This document shows, piece after piece, positions 18,965 through 27,254 of a DNA stretch of 64,000 nt; positions within the stretch are counted from its first letter, which is position 1; each line of letters begins with the position of its first letter. Origin of the DNA: Methanofollis liminatans DSM 4140 (GTDB lineage Archaea > Halobacteriota > Methanomicrobia > Methanomicrobiales > Methanofollaceae); the NCBI RefSeq assembly GCF_000275865.1, contig NZ_CM001555.1, forward strand, positions 618,827 through 682,826, given 5' to 3'. The notes below the pieces were generated by a model. That model did no database searches and was not told the DNA's origin. It was given only the letters and a program-made list of their open reading frames with translations. The translations under genes and the position numbers were made by a program.

Positions 18965-19902
18965 TTCCCGGAAAATGCTTTCACAAGGTCAAATTCGGTT
19001 ACCAGGCCGATCAGTCTCCCGTCTTCGATGACCGGAAGCGCACCGACCTTCCTCTGCAGCATCTTCAGTGCTGCATCGTTGATATTTGCGTCAGGGACGG
19101 TGGTGATGAGTTCTCCTGACGTGAGGCTCCTCACCGGGAGGGCCATTATCTCGGCAACGTCGCCGGTCGAGAGGCGCTTGAACACTTCGCCGGTGCCGAG
19201 ATATTTCATGATATCCGATGCCGAGACGATCCCGTAGAGTACGTCGTCCATGACCAGAGGGAGACGCCTGAACCCGTGTGCGATCATCTCCCGCGTCACT
19301 GTTCCGATCGGTGTCTCCGGGCCGGTGACCCGCAGCCCCGTGCTCATGATCTCTTCGACCATGATATCGGTCTCCTCGGTTGCAAGCGCCTTCATCACGT
19401 CCCGCTCGGTGACGATGCCGGTGAGGACCTCCTCCTCATCGACGATGGGCAGGCCGCCAATCTTTTTTGTGACGATGATCTCGGTGACGTCGGCGATCGA
19501 TGCGGTGTGCGGGATGGTCGTCACCTGCTGGGTCATGATCTCTCTGACACTTTCGTTGATGGCTGCAAGCAGGTTGCCGTTGTGCTTGACCCTGACCAGA
19601 TTGAAATGATCGCCGCCGCCCAGGAAGTCGATGCTGTCCCGTGCCGTGACGATGCCGCGGAGCCGTTTCGTCCCTGCGTCGGTGATCGGAAGTCGGCGGA
19701 AGCCGTACTCGGTCATCGTCTCGATGGCGCTGATGATGCTCATCGTCGGCGGTACCGATATGACCTCACGCGTGGCGATCGCCATTACCCCGCCTTCGGA
19801 CTCGACGATTCTGGACTTGAACTCGATCGGGCCGCGGTCAAGTTTACCGGGCATTTTCAGGAGTTTGTCTCCCTGTTTCATATTCTGGTTGTTCCTGTGC
19901 AT
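18961..19902 (-). CDS. CBS-domain protein, four CBS motifs (third gene of array)
   Basis: About 313 residues with four CBS motifs preceded by a conserved-looking basic N-terminus (KLLKMPGKLDRGPIEFKSRIV) that is not part of a CBS fold. I chose the ATG at 19902 because an AAGGA-like site precedes it and it clears the upstream stop; an ATG at 19920 would overlap the previous gene by 14 bp and has no such site. Motifs include VISVPPTMSIISAI, IMTQQVTTIPHTASI and IMSTGLRVTGPETPI. Each carries the usual (hydrophobic)-G-I-V-T/S-x-x-D end. Confidence 0.9.
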   Translation of the reverse strand: MHRNNQNMKQGDKLLKMPGKLDRGPIEFKSRIVESEGGVMAIATREVISVPPTMSIISAIETMTEYGFRRLPITDAGTKRLRGIVTARDSIDFLGGGDHFNLVRVKHNGNLLAAINESVREIMTQQVTTIPHTASIADVTEIIVTKKIGGLPIVDEEEVLTGIVTERDVMKALATEETDIMVEEIMSTGLRVTGPETPIGTVTREMIAHGFRRLPLVMDDVLYGIVSASDIMKYLGTGEVFKRLSTGDVAEIMALPVRSLTSGELITTVPDANINDAALKMLQRKVGALPVIEDGRLIGLVTEFDLVKAFSGK

Positions 19903-19906
19903 ACCA

Positions 19907-20665
19907 TCATTCCTTTGCATGAAGCCCGTTCAGCACGCCATGTCTGTCGATCATCCCGACAAGGAGATCGCCGTCGACTACAGGCAGCTGGGAAAGGTCG
20001 TGGCCGACCATCAGCTCCGCAGCGGCGCTGATGCTCTCGTCTTTTTCGATGGTGATGACCGGTGTCGTCATGACGCTTTCGACCGGCACTTTCCCCCCGC
20101 TCTCAAGGCTCTTTCTTACCCTTCCGTTATTTAAGATATCCCTCCGGGACAGCATTCCGATCAGGCTCTTTTCTTTTATGACTGCAAAGGCCGAAATGCC
20201 GCTTTCTATCATTTTCGAATATACCTTGCCCAGATTATCCTCTGCATGGCATACCGGCGGCCGGTTCTCCATGCAGTCCCTGACCGTTCCCCGCAGGTCC
20301 TCACGCGTGCAGAGGATCGGGAAGATCTCGGAGAGCAGGACGCCGCCGAGCACATGGTTTTCATCGTCTACGACGACAGCGATGTCGGTATTTTTCTCCC
20401 TGATCACCTGCGATACGGCGATCAGCGATGCGCCGGGCGGCACGGTTGCGCCGTCTCTGACAAAGCCTTTGATGAGGATGTCGGACTTCGTGTCCGTGAC
20501 CCGCAGGGCATCGGTTATGTCGATGTAGCCGACATACCGCCCTTTTGGATCGGTGACCGCGATTTCGCGAAATATGTCGTCCCGGAGCACCTGGCGTGCC
20601 CGGGTCATGGGTTCGTCTGTGGTGAGGACGGGGATCCTCACCATTACATCTTCGGCCCTTTTCAT
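19907..20665 (-). CDS. CBS-domain protein, four CBS motifs (second gene of array)
   Basis: A 252-residue protein with about four CBS motifs. It begins at residue 1 (MKRAEDVMVRIPVLTTDEP), so there is no extra N-terminal domain. The start at 20665 forms an ATGA overlap with the preceding stop and has GGGAGGAGGA upstream. The second and third motifs diverge from the consensus (VRDGATVPPGASL, CMENRPPVCHAEDNL). Confidence 0.91.
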   Translation of the reverse strand: MKRAEDVMVRIPVLTTDEPMTRARQVLRDDIFREIAVTDPKGRYVGYIDITDALRVTDTKSDILIKGFVRDGATVPPGASLIAVSQVIREKNTDIAVVVDDENHVLGGVLLSEIFPILCTREDLRGTVRDCMENRPPVCHAEDNLGKVYSKMIESGISAFAVIKEKSLIGMLSRRDILNNGRVRKSLESGGKVPVESVMTTPVITIEKDESISAAAELMVGHDLSQLPVVDGDLLVGMIDRHGVLNGLHAKE

Positions 20666-21225
20666 CTCAAACGCTCCTCCTCCCTGCATTCTTTACACAG
20701 CATGACCGCGTCCATAGGAGTAAGGTCATCGCTCATCTTTCCACACCGGTCGCAGATGCCCATGGCATAGTTTTCCTCCCGGTTGATGACGATGAGATCC
20801 GACATGATTTCGTTGAGTTCGTTTGCAACGCCGAGAAGATCTCTGACCGTGACCATGCCCAGGACTTTCCCGCTCTCAACCACCGGAAGTCTGCGCACCC
20901 GGTGTTTGATCATCATCTGTGCCGCCTCCCCCACGGTTTTGTCCAACTCGATGGTGATGAGGGGAGTGCTCATGATGTCTCTGACATAGACCGAACTCGG
21001 CTTGAGATCCCGTGCAACGACCTTGCAGTTCATATCCTGTTCGGAAACGATTCCAATGGGTACGTTCCCCGAAAGGACGATGCAGCTCCCGACCTCATCT
21101 CGGCACATGTGAGCCGCGGCTTTTGCGACCGTTGCTTCAGCCTCGATGGTGGTAGGGTTGACCCTCATCACTTCCTTCAGCGGAACCCTGGTTTCTACGT
21201 ACATTGTTTCTCGTGTGCCGGACAT
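20662..21225 (-). CDS. CBS-pair protein with C-terminal zinc ribbon (first gene of array)
   Basis: A 187-residue protein with two CBS motifs (about 18-75 and 82-140) followed by a short zinc-ribbon-like domain with CDRCGKM and LCKECREE (about 158-182). It is the only member of the array with a possible nucleic acid or protein-binding appendage, so it is a candidate output module. The start at 21225 has GGGGTG upstream. It leads a five-gene operon. Confidence 0.92.
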   Translation of the reverse strand: MSGTRETMYVETRVPLKEVMRVNPTTIEAEATVAKAAAHMCRDEVGSCIVLSGNVPIGIVSEQDMNCKVVARDLKPSSVYVRDIMSTPLITIELDKTVGEAAQMMIKHRVRRLPVVESGKVLGMVTVRDLLGVANELNEIMSDLIVINREENYAMGICDRCGKMSDDLTPMDAVMLCKECREEERLR

Positions 21226-21290
21226 GAGTTCACCCCAGAGGGTCGCTTTACTCCGGATTTAATCCAGATACCTCTACCTATGAGATTCCC

Positions 21291-21300
21291 CTATAAAAGA
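21291..21300 (-). promoter_or_regulatory. Candidate TATA box for the CBS operon
   Basis: On the minus strand TCTTTTATAG lies about 66 bp upstream of the first CBS gene. A second TATA-like site (TATTTATACC near 21369-21378) faces the divergent GTPase operon. Assignment rests on sequence only. Confidence 0.4.
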
Positions 21301-21432
21301 ATACTGTAGGAAATTCATGAATCCATGCCCGTATGCGCCGGGGTTATATCCGGGACAATATGGGGGAGTATTTATACCGGGTGGGGCAATCTTCTACTGA
21401 GTAGCTGTATACTCTGGAATAGGGGATGAACG

Positions 21433-22074
21433 ATGAATTTTCTGGTTCGGGCAAGACAACGGGTATCTAAATTTCTCAATGCGTTTTTTAGAAGAAAGCG
21501 GTCAAGAATTGGTATTTATGGTCCTCCCAATGCTGGTAAGACCACACTTGCCAATAGGATCGTGAGGGACTGGACCGGCGACGCCGTCGGCCCGGTCTCC
21601 GAGATTCCGCATGAGACGCGGCGGGCCCGAAGGAAGGAAGACATCACGATCACGGGCACGAACGGCAATTCGGTGATCATCGATATCGTCGATACCCCCG
21701 GCGTGACGACGAAGATCGATTACAACGAGTTCCTCGAGTACGGCCTTGAGAAGGAGGAGGCGATCAAGCGGGCCAGGGAGGCGACTGAGGGTGTCGCCGA
21801 GGCGATGCACTGGCTCCGCGATGATATCGACGGCGTCATCTACATGCTCGACTCCACCCAGGACCCCTTCATGCAGGTCAATATTATGATGATCGGGATC
21901 ATCGAGAGCCGGAAACTCCCGGTGATCATTGTTGCCAACAAGATTGACCTCCCTGACGCCACCCCCCAGCGCATCAGGAGCGCCTTCCCGCAGCACCCCG
22001 TGATCCCCATATCAGGGATGGAGGGGAGCAATGTTGAGCAGCTCTACGAGAAGATGACCGAGATGTTTGGGTGA
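21433..22074 (+). CDS. Era-like small GTPase, ArvA/OapA type
   Basis: A 213-residue P-loop GTPase. The N-terminus is basic and hydrophobic (residues 1-28), then G1 GPPNAGKTT (about 36-44), G3 DTPGVT, and G4 NKID (about 178). GGGGATGAACG precedes the start. The order GTPase, DUF2073, zinc ribbon is the conserved euryarchaeal cluster known as ArvABC (extracellular vesicle formation) or OapABC (cell shape/motility) in haloarchaea. That assignment comes from recall of the family and gene order, not from a search. It overlaps the next gene by 4 bp. Confidence 0.88.
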   Translation: MNFLVRARQRVSKFLNAFFRRKRSRIGIYGPPNAGKTTLANRIVRDWTGDAVGPVSEIPHETRRARRKEDITITGTNGNSVIIDIVDTPGVTTKIDYNEFLEYGLEKEEAIKRAREATEGVAEAMHWLRDDIDGVIYMLDSTQDPFMQVNIMMIGIIESRKLPVIIVANKIDLPDATPQRIRSAFPQHPVIPISGMEGSNVEQLYEKMTEMFG

Positions 22075-22451
22075 GCAGGATGATCCAGGGAGTTCAGATC
22101 GATTTCCTCTCGGCAGAACGGCTTGATCGGCTGACCATGATGGAGAAGATCAGGCTGATCCTCGACGATGTGCGTTCAGGCACCATTGTCGTGCTTGAGA
22201 AGGGGCTGTTGCCCGAGGAGCAGAGCAAACTCATCGAGCTGACGATGATGGAGATCAAGCCTGACGGCTTTTCCGGGATCGAGCTGGAGACCTATCCTGC
22301 AAAGGGCGGAAAAGAAGGGTTTGGCGGCTTACTTTCACGTCTGATCGGGAAAAAGTCCGAGTCGCGGCTGACGGTGATCGGGCCTGCAAACCAGCTCAAG
22401 ACCCTCAAGAAGGACCAGGACCTGATCAGTGCCTGGGTTTCGTCACGGTGA
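22071..22451 (+). CDS. DUF2073 family protein, ArvB/OapB type
   Basis: A 126-residue cytoplasmic protein of the DUF2073 family, the usual second gene after the small GTPase. It contains IRLILDDVRSGTIVVLEKGLLPEEQ, a KPDGFSGIELETYP turn, and a final ITVIGPANQLKTL-like strand. The ATG overlaps the GTPase stop by 4 bp (GTGA region), suggesting coupled synthesis and a direct complex with the GTPase. No catalytic motif is visible. Confidence 0.85.
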   Translation: MSRMIQGVQIDFLSAERLDRLTMMEKIRLILDDVRSGTIVVLEKGLLPEEQSKLIELTMMEIKPDGFSGIELETYPAKGGKEGFGGLLSRLIGKKSESRLTVIGPANQLKTLKKDQDLISAWVSSR

Positions 22452-22457
22452 GAGGCA

Positions 22458-22853
22458 ATGCCGCACAAGTGCACCAGATGTGGAAGAGAGTTCGAGGACG
22501 GTTCGACCGGGATCCTGAAGGGCTGCCCGAGCTGCGGGGGGAAGAAGTTCCTCTACATCAGGGAATCGACGCGGCACGAGGATGTGCTCGAGGAGAAGAC
22601 GATCGAGGAGATCGCCGAGGAAACCGGTGAGGAGGAACTCGAGGTCAGGGAGGAGGAGGCCCCGAAGCGTGTCGAGTGCTATGACCGCGTCGAGTCGATC
22701 CGTATCGTCGGGCCGGGCTCGTATGAACTGAACATCGAGAAGCTCGCACAGAGCGAGGAGATGGTCGTCAGCCTGGGCAGAGAGGGGAAATATATGGTGG
22801 ATATCCTCTCGATGCATAAAAAGGACCGCAAAAAGTCTTCGAAGAAGCAGTGA
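22458..22853 (+). CDS. Zinc-ribbon protein, ArvC/OapC type
   Basis: A 131-residue protein with an N-terminal zinc ribbon (HKCTRCGREF ... GCPSCGGKKF, residues 2-27), a long acidic Glu-rich middle (about 38-78), and a C-terminal segment SIRIVGPGSYELNIEKLAQSEEMVV, ending in a basic tail (KDRKKSSKKQ). It completes the three-gene GTPase operon, 6 bp after the DUF2073 gene. Confidence 0.87.
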   Translation: MPHKCTRCGREFEDGSTGILKGCPSCGGKKFLYIRESTRHEDVLEEKTIEEIAEETGEEELEVREEEAPKRVECYDRVESIRIVGPGSYELNIEKLAQSEEMVVSLGREGKYMVDILSMHKKDRKKSSKKQ

Positions 22854-22876
22854 TCCCCTTTTTCCTGCAGTCCTAA

Positions 22877-22883
22877 TTTTTTT
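22877..22883 (+). terminator. T7 terminator of the GTPase operon
   Basis: Seven T about 24 bases after the zinc-ribbon stop. Confidence 0.55.
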
Positions 22884-22888
22884 ATGTT

Positions 22889-22914
22889 GTTACCGCTATA
22901 GTGTAACCTGTTAC
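22889..22914 (+). promoter_or_regulatory. GTTAC dyad upstream of kamA
   Basis: GTTAC (22889-22893) and GTAAC (22903-22907) form an inverted repeat, followed by a third GTTAC (22910-22914). A TATA-like TATAG lies inside. The spacing is compact enough for an operator about 115 bp upstream of the start codon. No regulator is identified. Confidence 0.35.
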
Positions 22915-23025
22915 CCTCTGGCAGTGCCCTTCCCCGTACTGGGGCGCTGTTGGCATGCCCGGTCATATGTCTTACCCCCCTTCTGGAATTTGAGAGACCC
23001 GGGTTTAAGAGGAGGTGAAATTAGG

Positions 23026-24150
23026 ATGAAACTGCGATACCTGACAGGCGTCGACCAGATCGATGCATTGAGCCCTGAAGAGAAGATCCTGCTGCAGAAG
23101 GTGGAGGAGAAATTCGCTTTCCGCTCGAACGATTATTATCTTTCCCTCATCGACTGGGACGATCCGGCCGACCCGATCAGGCGGATCGCCGTCCCTGACC
23201 CGATGGAGCTGGAGGAGTCTGGTGTCCTCGATCCCTCCAGGGAGTCGAACTATACGGTTGCTCCGGGTCTCCAGCACAAGTACCGCGAGACGGCCCTGCT
23301 GCTGGTCTCGGACATGTGCGGGACGTTCTGCCGCTTCTGCTTCAGGAAGCGCCTCTTCATGGACCGGGGCGCCGAGGTGACGAGGGACGTCACCGAAGAG
23401 ATCGAGTATATCAGGCATCACCCCGAGATCACGAACGTCCTCCTGACCGGCGGGGATCCCCTGATCATGGCGACCTCGAAGCTCGAACCGATCGTGGCGG
23501 CGATCAGGGGGATCGAGCATGTGGGGATCATCAGGATCGGGTCGAAGATGCCGGCCTTCAGCCCGTACCGGATCCTGGACGATCCGGCCCTGCCCGAGAT
23601 GATCAGGAAATACTCGACGCCCGAGAAGCGGATCTACATCATGGCGCAGTTCAACCACCCGCGGGAACTCACGCCGCAGGCGGTGGAGGCGCTCGGCATC
23701 CTCCTCTCGGCCGGTGCGATCGTGGTGAACCAGACGCCCATCCTGCGCGGGGTGAACGACGATCCGGCGGTGCTCGCCGATCTCTTCAGGAAACTCTCGT
23801 TCATCGGGGTGCCGCCGTATTATGTCTTCCAGTGCCGCCCGACCCTGGGGAACCGGATGTTTCAGGTGCCGGTGGAGGAGAGCTATGCGATCATCGAGGC
23901 GGCGAAGGCGCAGGTCTCGGGCCTCGCAAAGAGGGCGCGGTTTGTGATCTCCCATGCGACCGGGAAGATCGAGGTCGCCGGCCTCACCGACGAGTATGTC
24001 TTCTTCAAGTACCATCAGGCGGCCGACCCGGAGAAGATCGGGGCGGTGATGGTCTTCAGGCGGAACCCTGAGGCGCTGTGGTTCGATGATTATGCCGAGC
24101 CGGCGGTCGATGTGCCGGTGCCGGTGGAGATCGGGGAGGCGTCGGGGTAA
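23026..24150 (+). CDS. KamA family radical SAM aminomutase (lysine 2,3-aminomutase-like)
   Basis: A 374-residue PLP and [4Fe-4S]/SAM enzyme. The cluster motif is CGTFCRFC (about 103-110), followed by LTGGDPL. The PLP-lysine region is probably HATGKIEVAGL near residue 307. The start at 23026 is preceded by GGAGGTGA; the longer open frame lacks a site. In methanogens ablA makes beta-lysine, which AblB acetylates to an osmolyte. No ablB is adjacent and the protein is shorter than classical LAM (about 415), so the substrate is uncertain. Confidence 0.88.
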   Translation: MKLRYLTGVDQIDALSPEEKILLQKVEEKFAFRSNDYYLSLIDWDDPADPIRRIAVPDPMELEESGVLDPSRESNYTVAPGLQHKYRETALLLVSDMCGTFCRFCFRKRLFMDRGAEVTRDVTEEIEYIRHHPEITNVLLTGGDPLIMATSKLEPIVAAIRGIEHVGIIRIGSKMPAFSPYRILDDPALPEMIRKYSTPEKRIYIMAQFNHPRELTPQAVEALGILLSAGAIVVNQTPILRGVNDDPAVLADLFRKLSFIGVPPYYVFQCRPTLGNRMFQVPVEESYAIIEAAKAQVSGLAKRARFVISHATGKIEVAGLTDEYVFFKYHQAADPEKIGAVMVFRRNPEALWFDDYAEPAVDVPVPVEIGEASG

Positions 24151-24167
24151 ATAATGCGTATTCTCAC

Positions 24168-24175
24168 TTTTTTTT
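24168..24175 (+). terminator. T8 terminator of kamA
   Basis: Eight T, 17 bases after the stop codon. The convergent adhesin gene ends 8 bp further on. Confidence 0.6.
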
Positions 24176-24183
24176 GCGAAAAA

Positions 24184-27100
24184 TCAGATGAATGAATATT
24201 CTTTAACTCCTCCATCGTAATGGATTTCTGATGATGATGGTTTATCACTGATATCGAGGTTTAAGGTCCCGTCACTGCCGGGAACAAGGCCCGTTAGGAC
24301 GATGCCTCTTTTATCTTTTCCATAGAGGATTTGATCACCATCGATTTCGAAGCGAGTCCATGCGTTTTTTTGAGGCACTATAAGAGTAAGTGTTGAAACC
24401 ATCCCTGAAGAAGTATTGATCCAGATATCCCCGTCTCCTATGCTCCCGGAACCTTTGGTAAGACCATTGATGGACACGGTTATATCATCGAGTATGAAAG
24501 CGTTGATATCCTGTTCTGCAATGTGGATCTTCCCTGCCTGATCTTTGTTGAGAAGGATGTGAACGATATCTCCCTGATTCAGCTCATAGGATGTCTCTCC
24601 TACCTTGATTCTGGACCAGAGGCCGCTCACGGTGAACTCCATGTACCCTCCATTTCTGAGATATCCTCCTTTTGGATGCTCGGTGATCAGCAGGATGTCA
24701 TATCCTGATGAAGGTGATGTAACCGTAATATAACCCGTTTTTGTCTCAGTTCCTGGCCCGAAAAGGTTCGAGGCCGTGAGGCTGACCGTGTAGGTGCCGG
24801 GGTCTGCGTAGATATGGAACGGGTTCTGCACCCTTGAGGACGTGCCGTCCCCGAAGTCCCAGAGCCATGCGGTCGGGTGGCGGGTCGAGAGGTCGGTGAA
24901 CTGGACGGTCAGGGGTGCGGTCCCGCTCACTACGTCGGCGCTGAATGCCGCATCTGCAGGGCACCCTGCAGGGGTGAAGGCGGCATAGTGTGCGCCGATC
25001 TCCTGCGGGCTGAGGGCGGTGCTGTAGATCGCGGCGTTTGCGATCGAGCCGTTGAACAATTTCTGTGTGTTCGCGTCAGAACCGATGTACACCGGGCTTG
25101 TGCTCGTCTTCAGGGTGCCGGTGAGCGGTGTTGACGCCTTCTCCTCGCCGTCCACGTACAGGCGCAGGGTGCTGCCGTCATAGGTGAGGGCGAGGAGGTA
25201 CCAGCGGTTCAGGGTCGGGCGCCCCTCTCCCCATTCGATGGTGGTCTTGCTCGACGATGTTGTTGTGACGCCCCCCTGCCACCCATTCCATTTGTCGAGG
25301 TCGAGGCCGTGACCGTCCCAGTCTCGCTTCTGGATCACCTTATCCGTGTCATACTCGGTAGGGTAGGCCCATGCCTCGTAGGTGACGGCATTTGTGGGGT
25401 TGAGTCCGGCGCTGTTTGGTATGGAAACGCTGTCGCTGCTCCCGTCGAAGACCAGGTAGCCGCGGTCCGCGCAGGAGATCCAGCCGGCGCCGGTGATCGT
25501 CCCGTTGTACCCGTTCCCGCTCTTGTCATAGACGATAGAGCCGGATCCCTCGTCCATCGGCCAGAAACCCTCGGTGATGGTCGGTGTTTCTGCAGTGATC
25601 AGGTCGGTGCGTGTGGCCGTATCGCTGAAGGCGGCATTCGCAGCGGTGAGGCTGACCGTGTAGGTGCCCGGGGCAGTGTAGATGTGGACCGGGTGCTGTT
25701 CGGTGGAGGTGGTGCCGTCGCCGAAGTCCCAGAGCCATGCGGTCGGTGCGCCGGTAGAGAGATCGGTGAACTGCACCTGGAGGGGGGCGGTGCCGCTTTG
25801 CGGTGCTGCGGTGAAGGACGCGGCCACCGCTATGGGATCATGACAGAAGTCTTCCACCGGTGTTCTCGCAAATGCGGGAGATGACCATTCGAGGTGGAAG
25901 ACTGCCTTTCCAAGGTTCTCAAACATCTTCGCCCTGATCTGATGGGAACCGGCGGTGAGGTGGATATTCGCTGTTTTTGTCGTGCTGCTGTGGTACCCGC
26001 CGTTATCGATGAGTACGGTATCCATGTCGTCGATCCAGAGCCATGAGCCATCGTCAGAGGTGAGATAGAAGGTATAGGTGGCGTCTTCTGGCACGATCAG
26101 GTAGCCCTCATAGATGACGCTGAACTGGTCATCTTTTCCGAGGGTGGCGATGGGCCAGTTGTACTCATCGGTTCCAGATTTTTGCCACGACGTGTTTGCC
26201 TCATTGTCGGCGAACCAGATCCTGGGATCGATCCTGGTCACCCCTTCCCCTATCCACTCCCGGTTCGGGTAGTAGGTGCCGGCAAGCCCCAATCCTGCGC
26301 AGGCTGAGACCCTGATGGTTGAGGTGGCCGTGTCGGTTCCTGCGGCGTTTGAGACGGTGAGGATCACCGTATAGGTGCCTGCGGTAGTGTAGGTGTGGGA
26401 GGGGTTCTGTGCGGTGGCGTTGGTGCCGTCGCCAAAGTCCCATGACCACGATGCCGGTGTGCCGGTGGAGTGGTCGGTGAACTGCACCTCCAGTGGAATG
26501 ATTCCTGAGGTCGTGCTTGCCGAGAAGTTGGCGGTCGGCGGGCCGACCACAGTGATCGTCCGTGTGGTGGTGTCAGAATCGTCTGTGGTTGATGCCGTGA
26601 GCCGTACCGTATAGAATCCAGGGGTTGTGAAGGTGTGCGTCGGATTCTGTACGCCTGATGTGGTGTTGTCCCCGAAGTTCCAGTACCACTCGTTCGGGTT
26701 CCCGGTTGAGGTGTCGGTGAACTGCACTATGAGCGGGGCCGATCCCGCAGTAGAGTTTGCCGAGAACGCGGCCACTACCGTTCCAGGTGTTGGTGATGGC
26801 GTCGGCACTACCGTTACGATCGCGCCTTCCCCGACGAGATGGAGCATCCACGCGGTTCCGCTGCCAGCGATTCCGTCGCTGGTGATCAGCACGCCGTCAG
26901 GTTCGGGGTCGCTGCCCAACCCGAGGGTGAGGGTCTGTCCGTTCTCCCAGTCTGTCCAGTCCGTCGATTCACTCTCTCCTGAAAATTCGTCGGTCCGTTC
27001 TTCGCCGTTGACAAAGATCTGAAATTCCCCCTTCCTGAGGGGATCTCCTCCCTCATGGCGGAGAATCAGGCGGTGATCGTCTGCGGTGCTGTTGTCGTAC

Positions 27101-27246
27101 ATCACGCTCGCAAGCATCGCCGGGGCCTCGTCACCCTGGGGGTTCGAGAGCATGACGACGCCGACGATCCCCGCCGCCACTGCAAACACGGCGATGAGGA
27201 TCACGACGGCGATCACTTCGCTGGCGGCGGCGTCATTGTCCTTCAT
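24184..27246 (-). CDS. Giant pilin-anchored surface protein with PKD, PA14 and LamG domains
   Basis: A 1020-residue protein. The N-terminus (ASEVIAVVILIAVFAVAAGIV) is an archaeal type IV pilin-like class III signal and hydrophobic helix, with the DUF1628-type domain to about 130. Then come PKD1 and PKD2 (about 158-320, each with W-x-F/W-DFGD and FTD motifs), a PA14 domain (about 325-475, YEGYLIVPEDATYTFYLTSDDGSWLWIDD), PKD3 (476-555), a LamG/concanavalin-like domain (560-770), PKD4 (775-850), and a distinct C-terminal domain. PA14 and LamG often bind glycans. It is probably an adhesin, last in a three-gene operon. Confidence 0.9.
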   Translation of the reverse strand: MKDNDAAASEVIAVVILIAVFAVAAGIVGVVMLSNPQGDEAPAMLASVMYDNSTADDHRLILRHEGGDPLRKGEFQIFVNGEERTDEFSGESESTDWTDWENGQTLTLGLGSDPEPDGVLITSDGIAGSGTAWMLHLVGEGAIVTVVPTPSPTPGTVVAAFSANSTAGSAPLIVQFTDTSTGNPNEWYWNFGDNTTSGVQNPTHTFTTPGFYTVRLTASTTDDSDTTTRTITVVGPPTANFSASTTSGIIPLEVQFTDHSTGTPASWSWDFGDGTNATAQNPSHTYTTAGTYTVILTVSNAAGTDTATSTIRVSACAGLGLAGTYYPNREWIGEGVTRIDPRIWFADNEANTSWQKSGTDEYNWPIATLGKDDQFSVIYEGYLIVPEDATYTFYLTSDDGSWLWIDDMDTVLIDNGGYHSSTTKTANIHLTAGSHQIRAKMFENLGKAVFHLEWSSPAFARTPVEDFCHDPIAVAASFTAAPQSGTAPLQVQFTDLSTGAPTAWLWDFGDGTTSTEQHPVHIYTAPGTYTVSLTAANAAFSDTATRTDLITAETPTITEGFWPMDEGSGSIVYDKSGNGYNGTITGAGWISCADRGYLVFDGSSDSVSIPNSAGLNPTNAVTYEAWAYPTEYDTDKVIQKRDWDGHGLDLDKWNGWQGGVTTTSSSKTTIEWGEGRPTLNRWYLLALTYDGSTLRLYVDGEEKASTPLTGTLKTSTSPVYIGSDANTQKLFNGSIANAAIYSTALSPQEIGAHYAAFTPAGCPADAAFSADVVSGTAPLTVQFTDLSTRHPTAWLWDFGDGTSSRVQNPFHIYADPGTYTVSLTASNLFGPGTETKTGYITVTSPSSGYDILLITEHPKGGYLRNGGYMEFTVSGLWSRIKVGETSYELNQGDIVHILLNKDQAGKIHIAEQDINAFILDDITVSINGLTKGSGSIGDGDIWINTSSGMVSTLTLIVPQKNAWTRFEIDGDQILYGKDKRGIVLTGLVPGSDGTLNLDISDKPSSSEIHYDGGVKEYSFI

Positions 27247-27254
27247 TGTAACCC

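Noticed and set aside
23005-24015. A 336-codon minus-strand open frame opposite kamA
   Set aside because: It is antisense to a gene with clear radical SAM motifs and a ribosome site. The translation is Arg/Asp/Gly-rich without a family.
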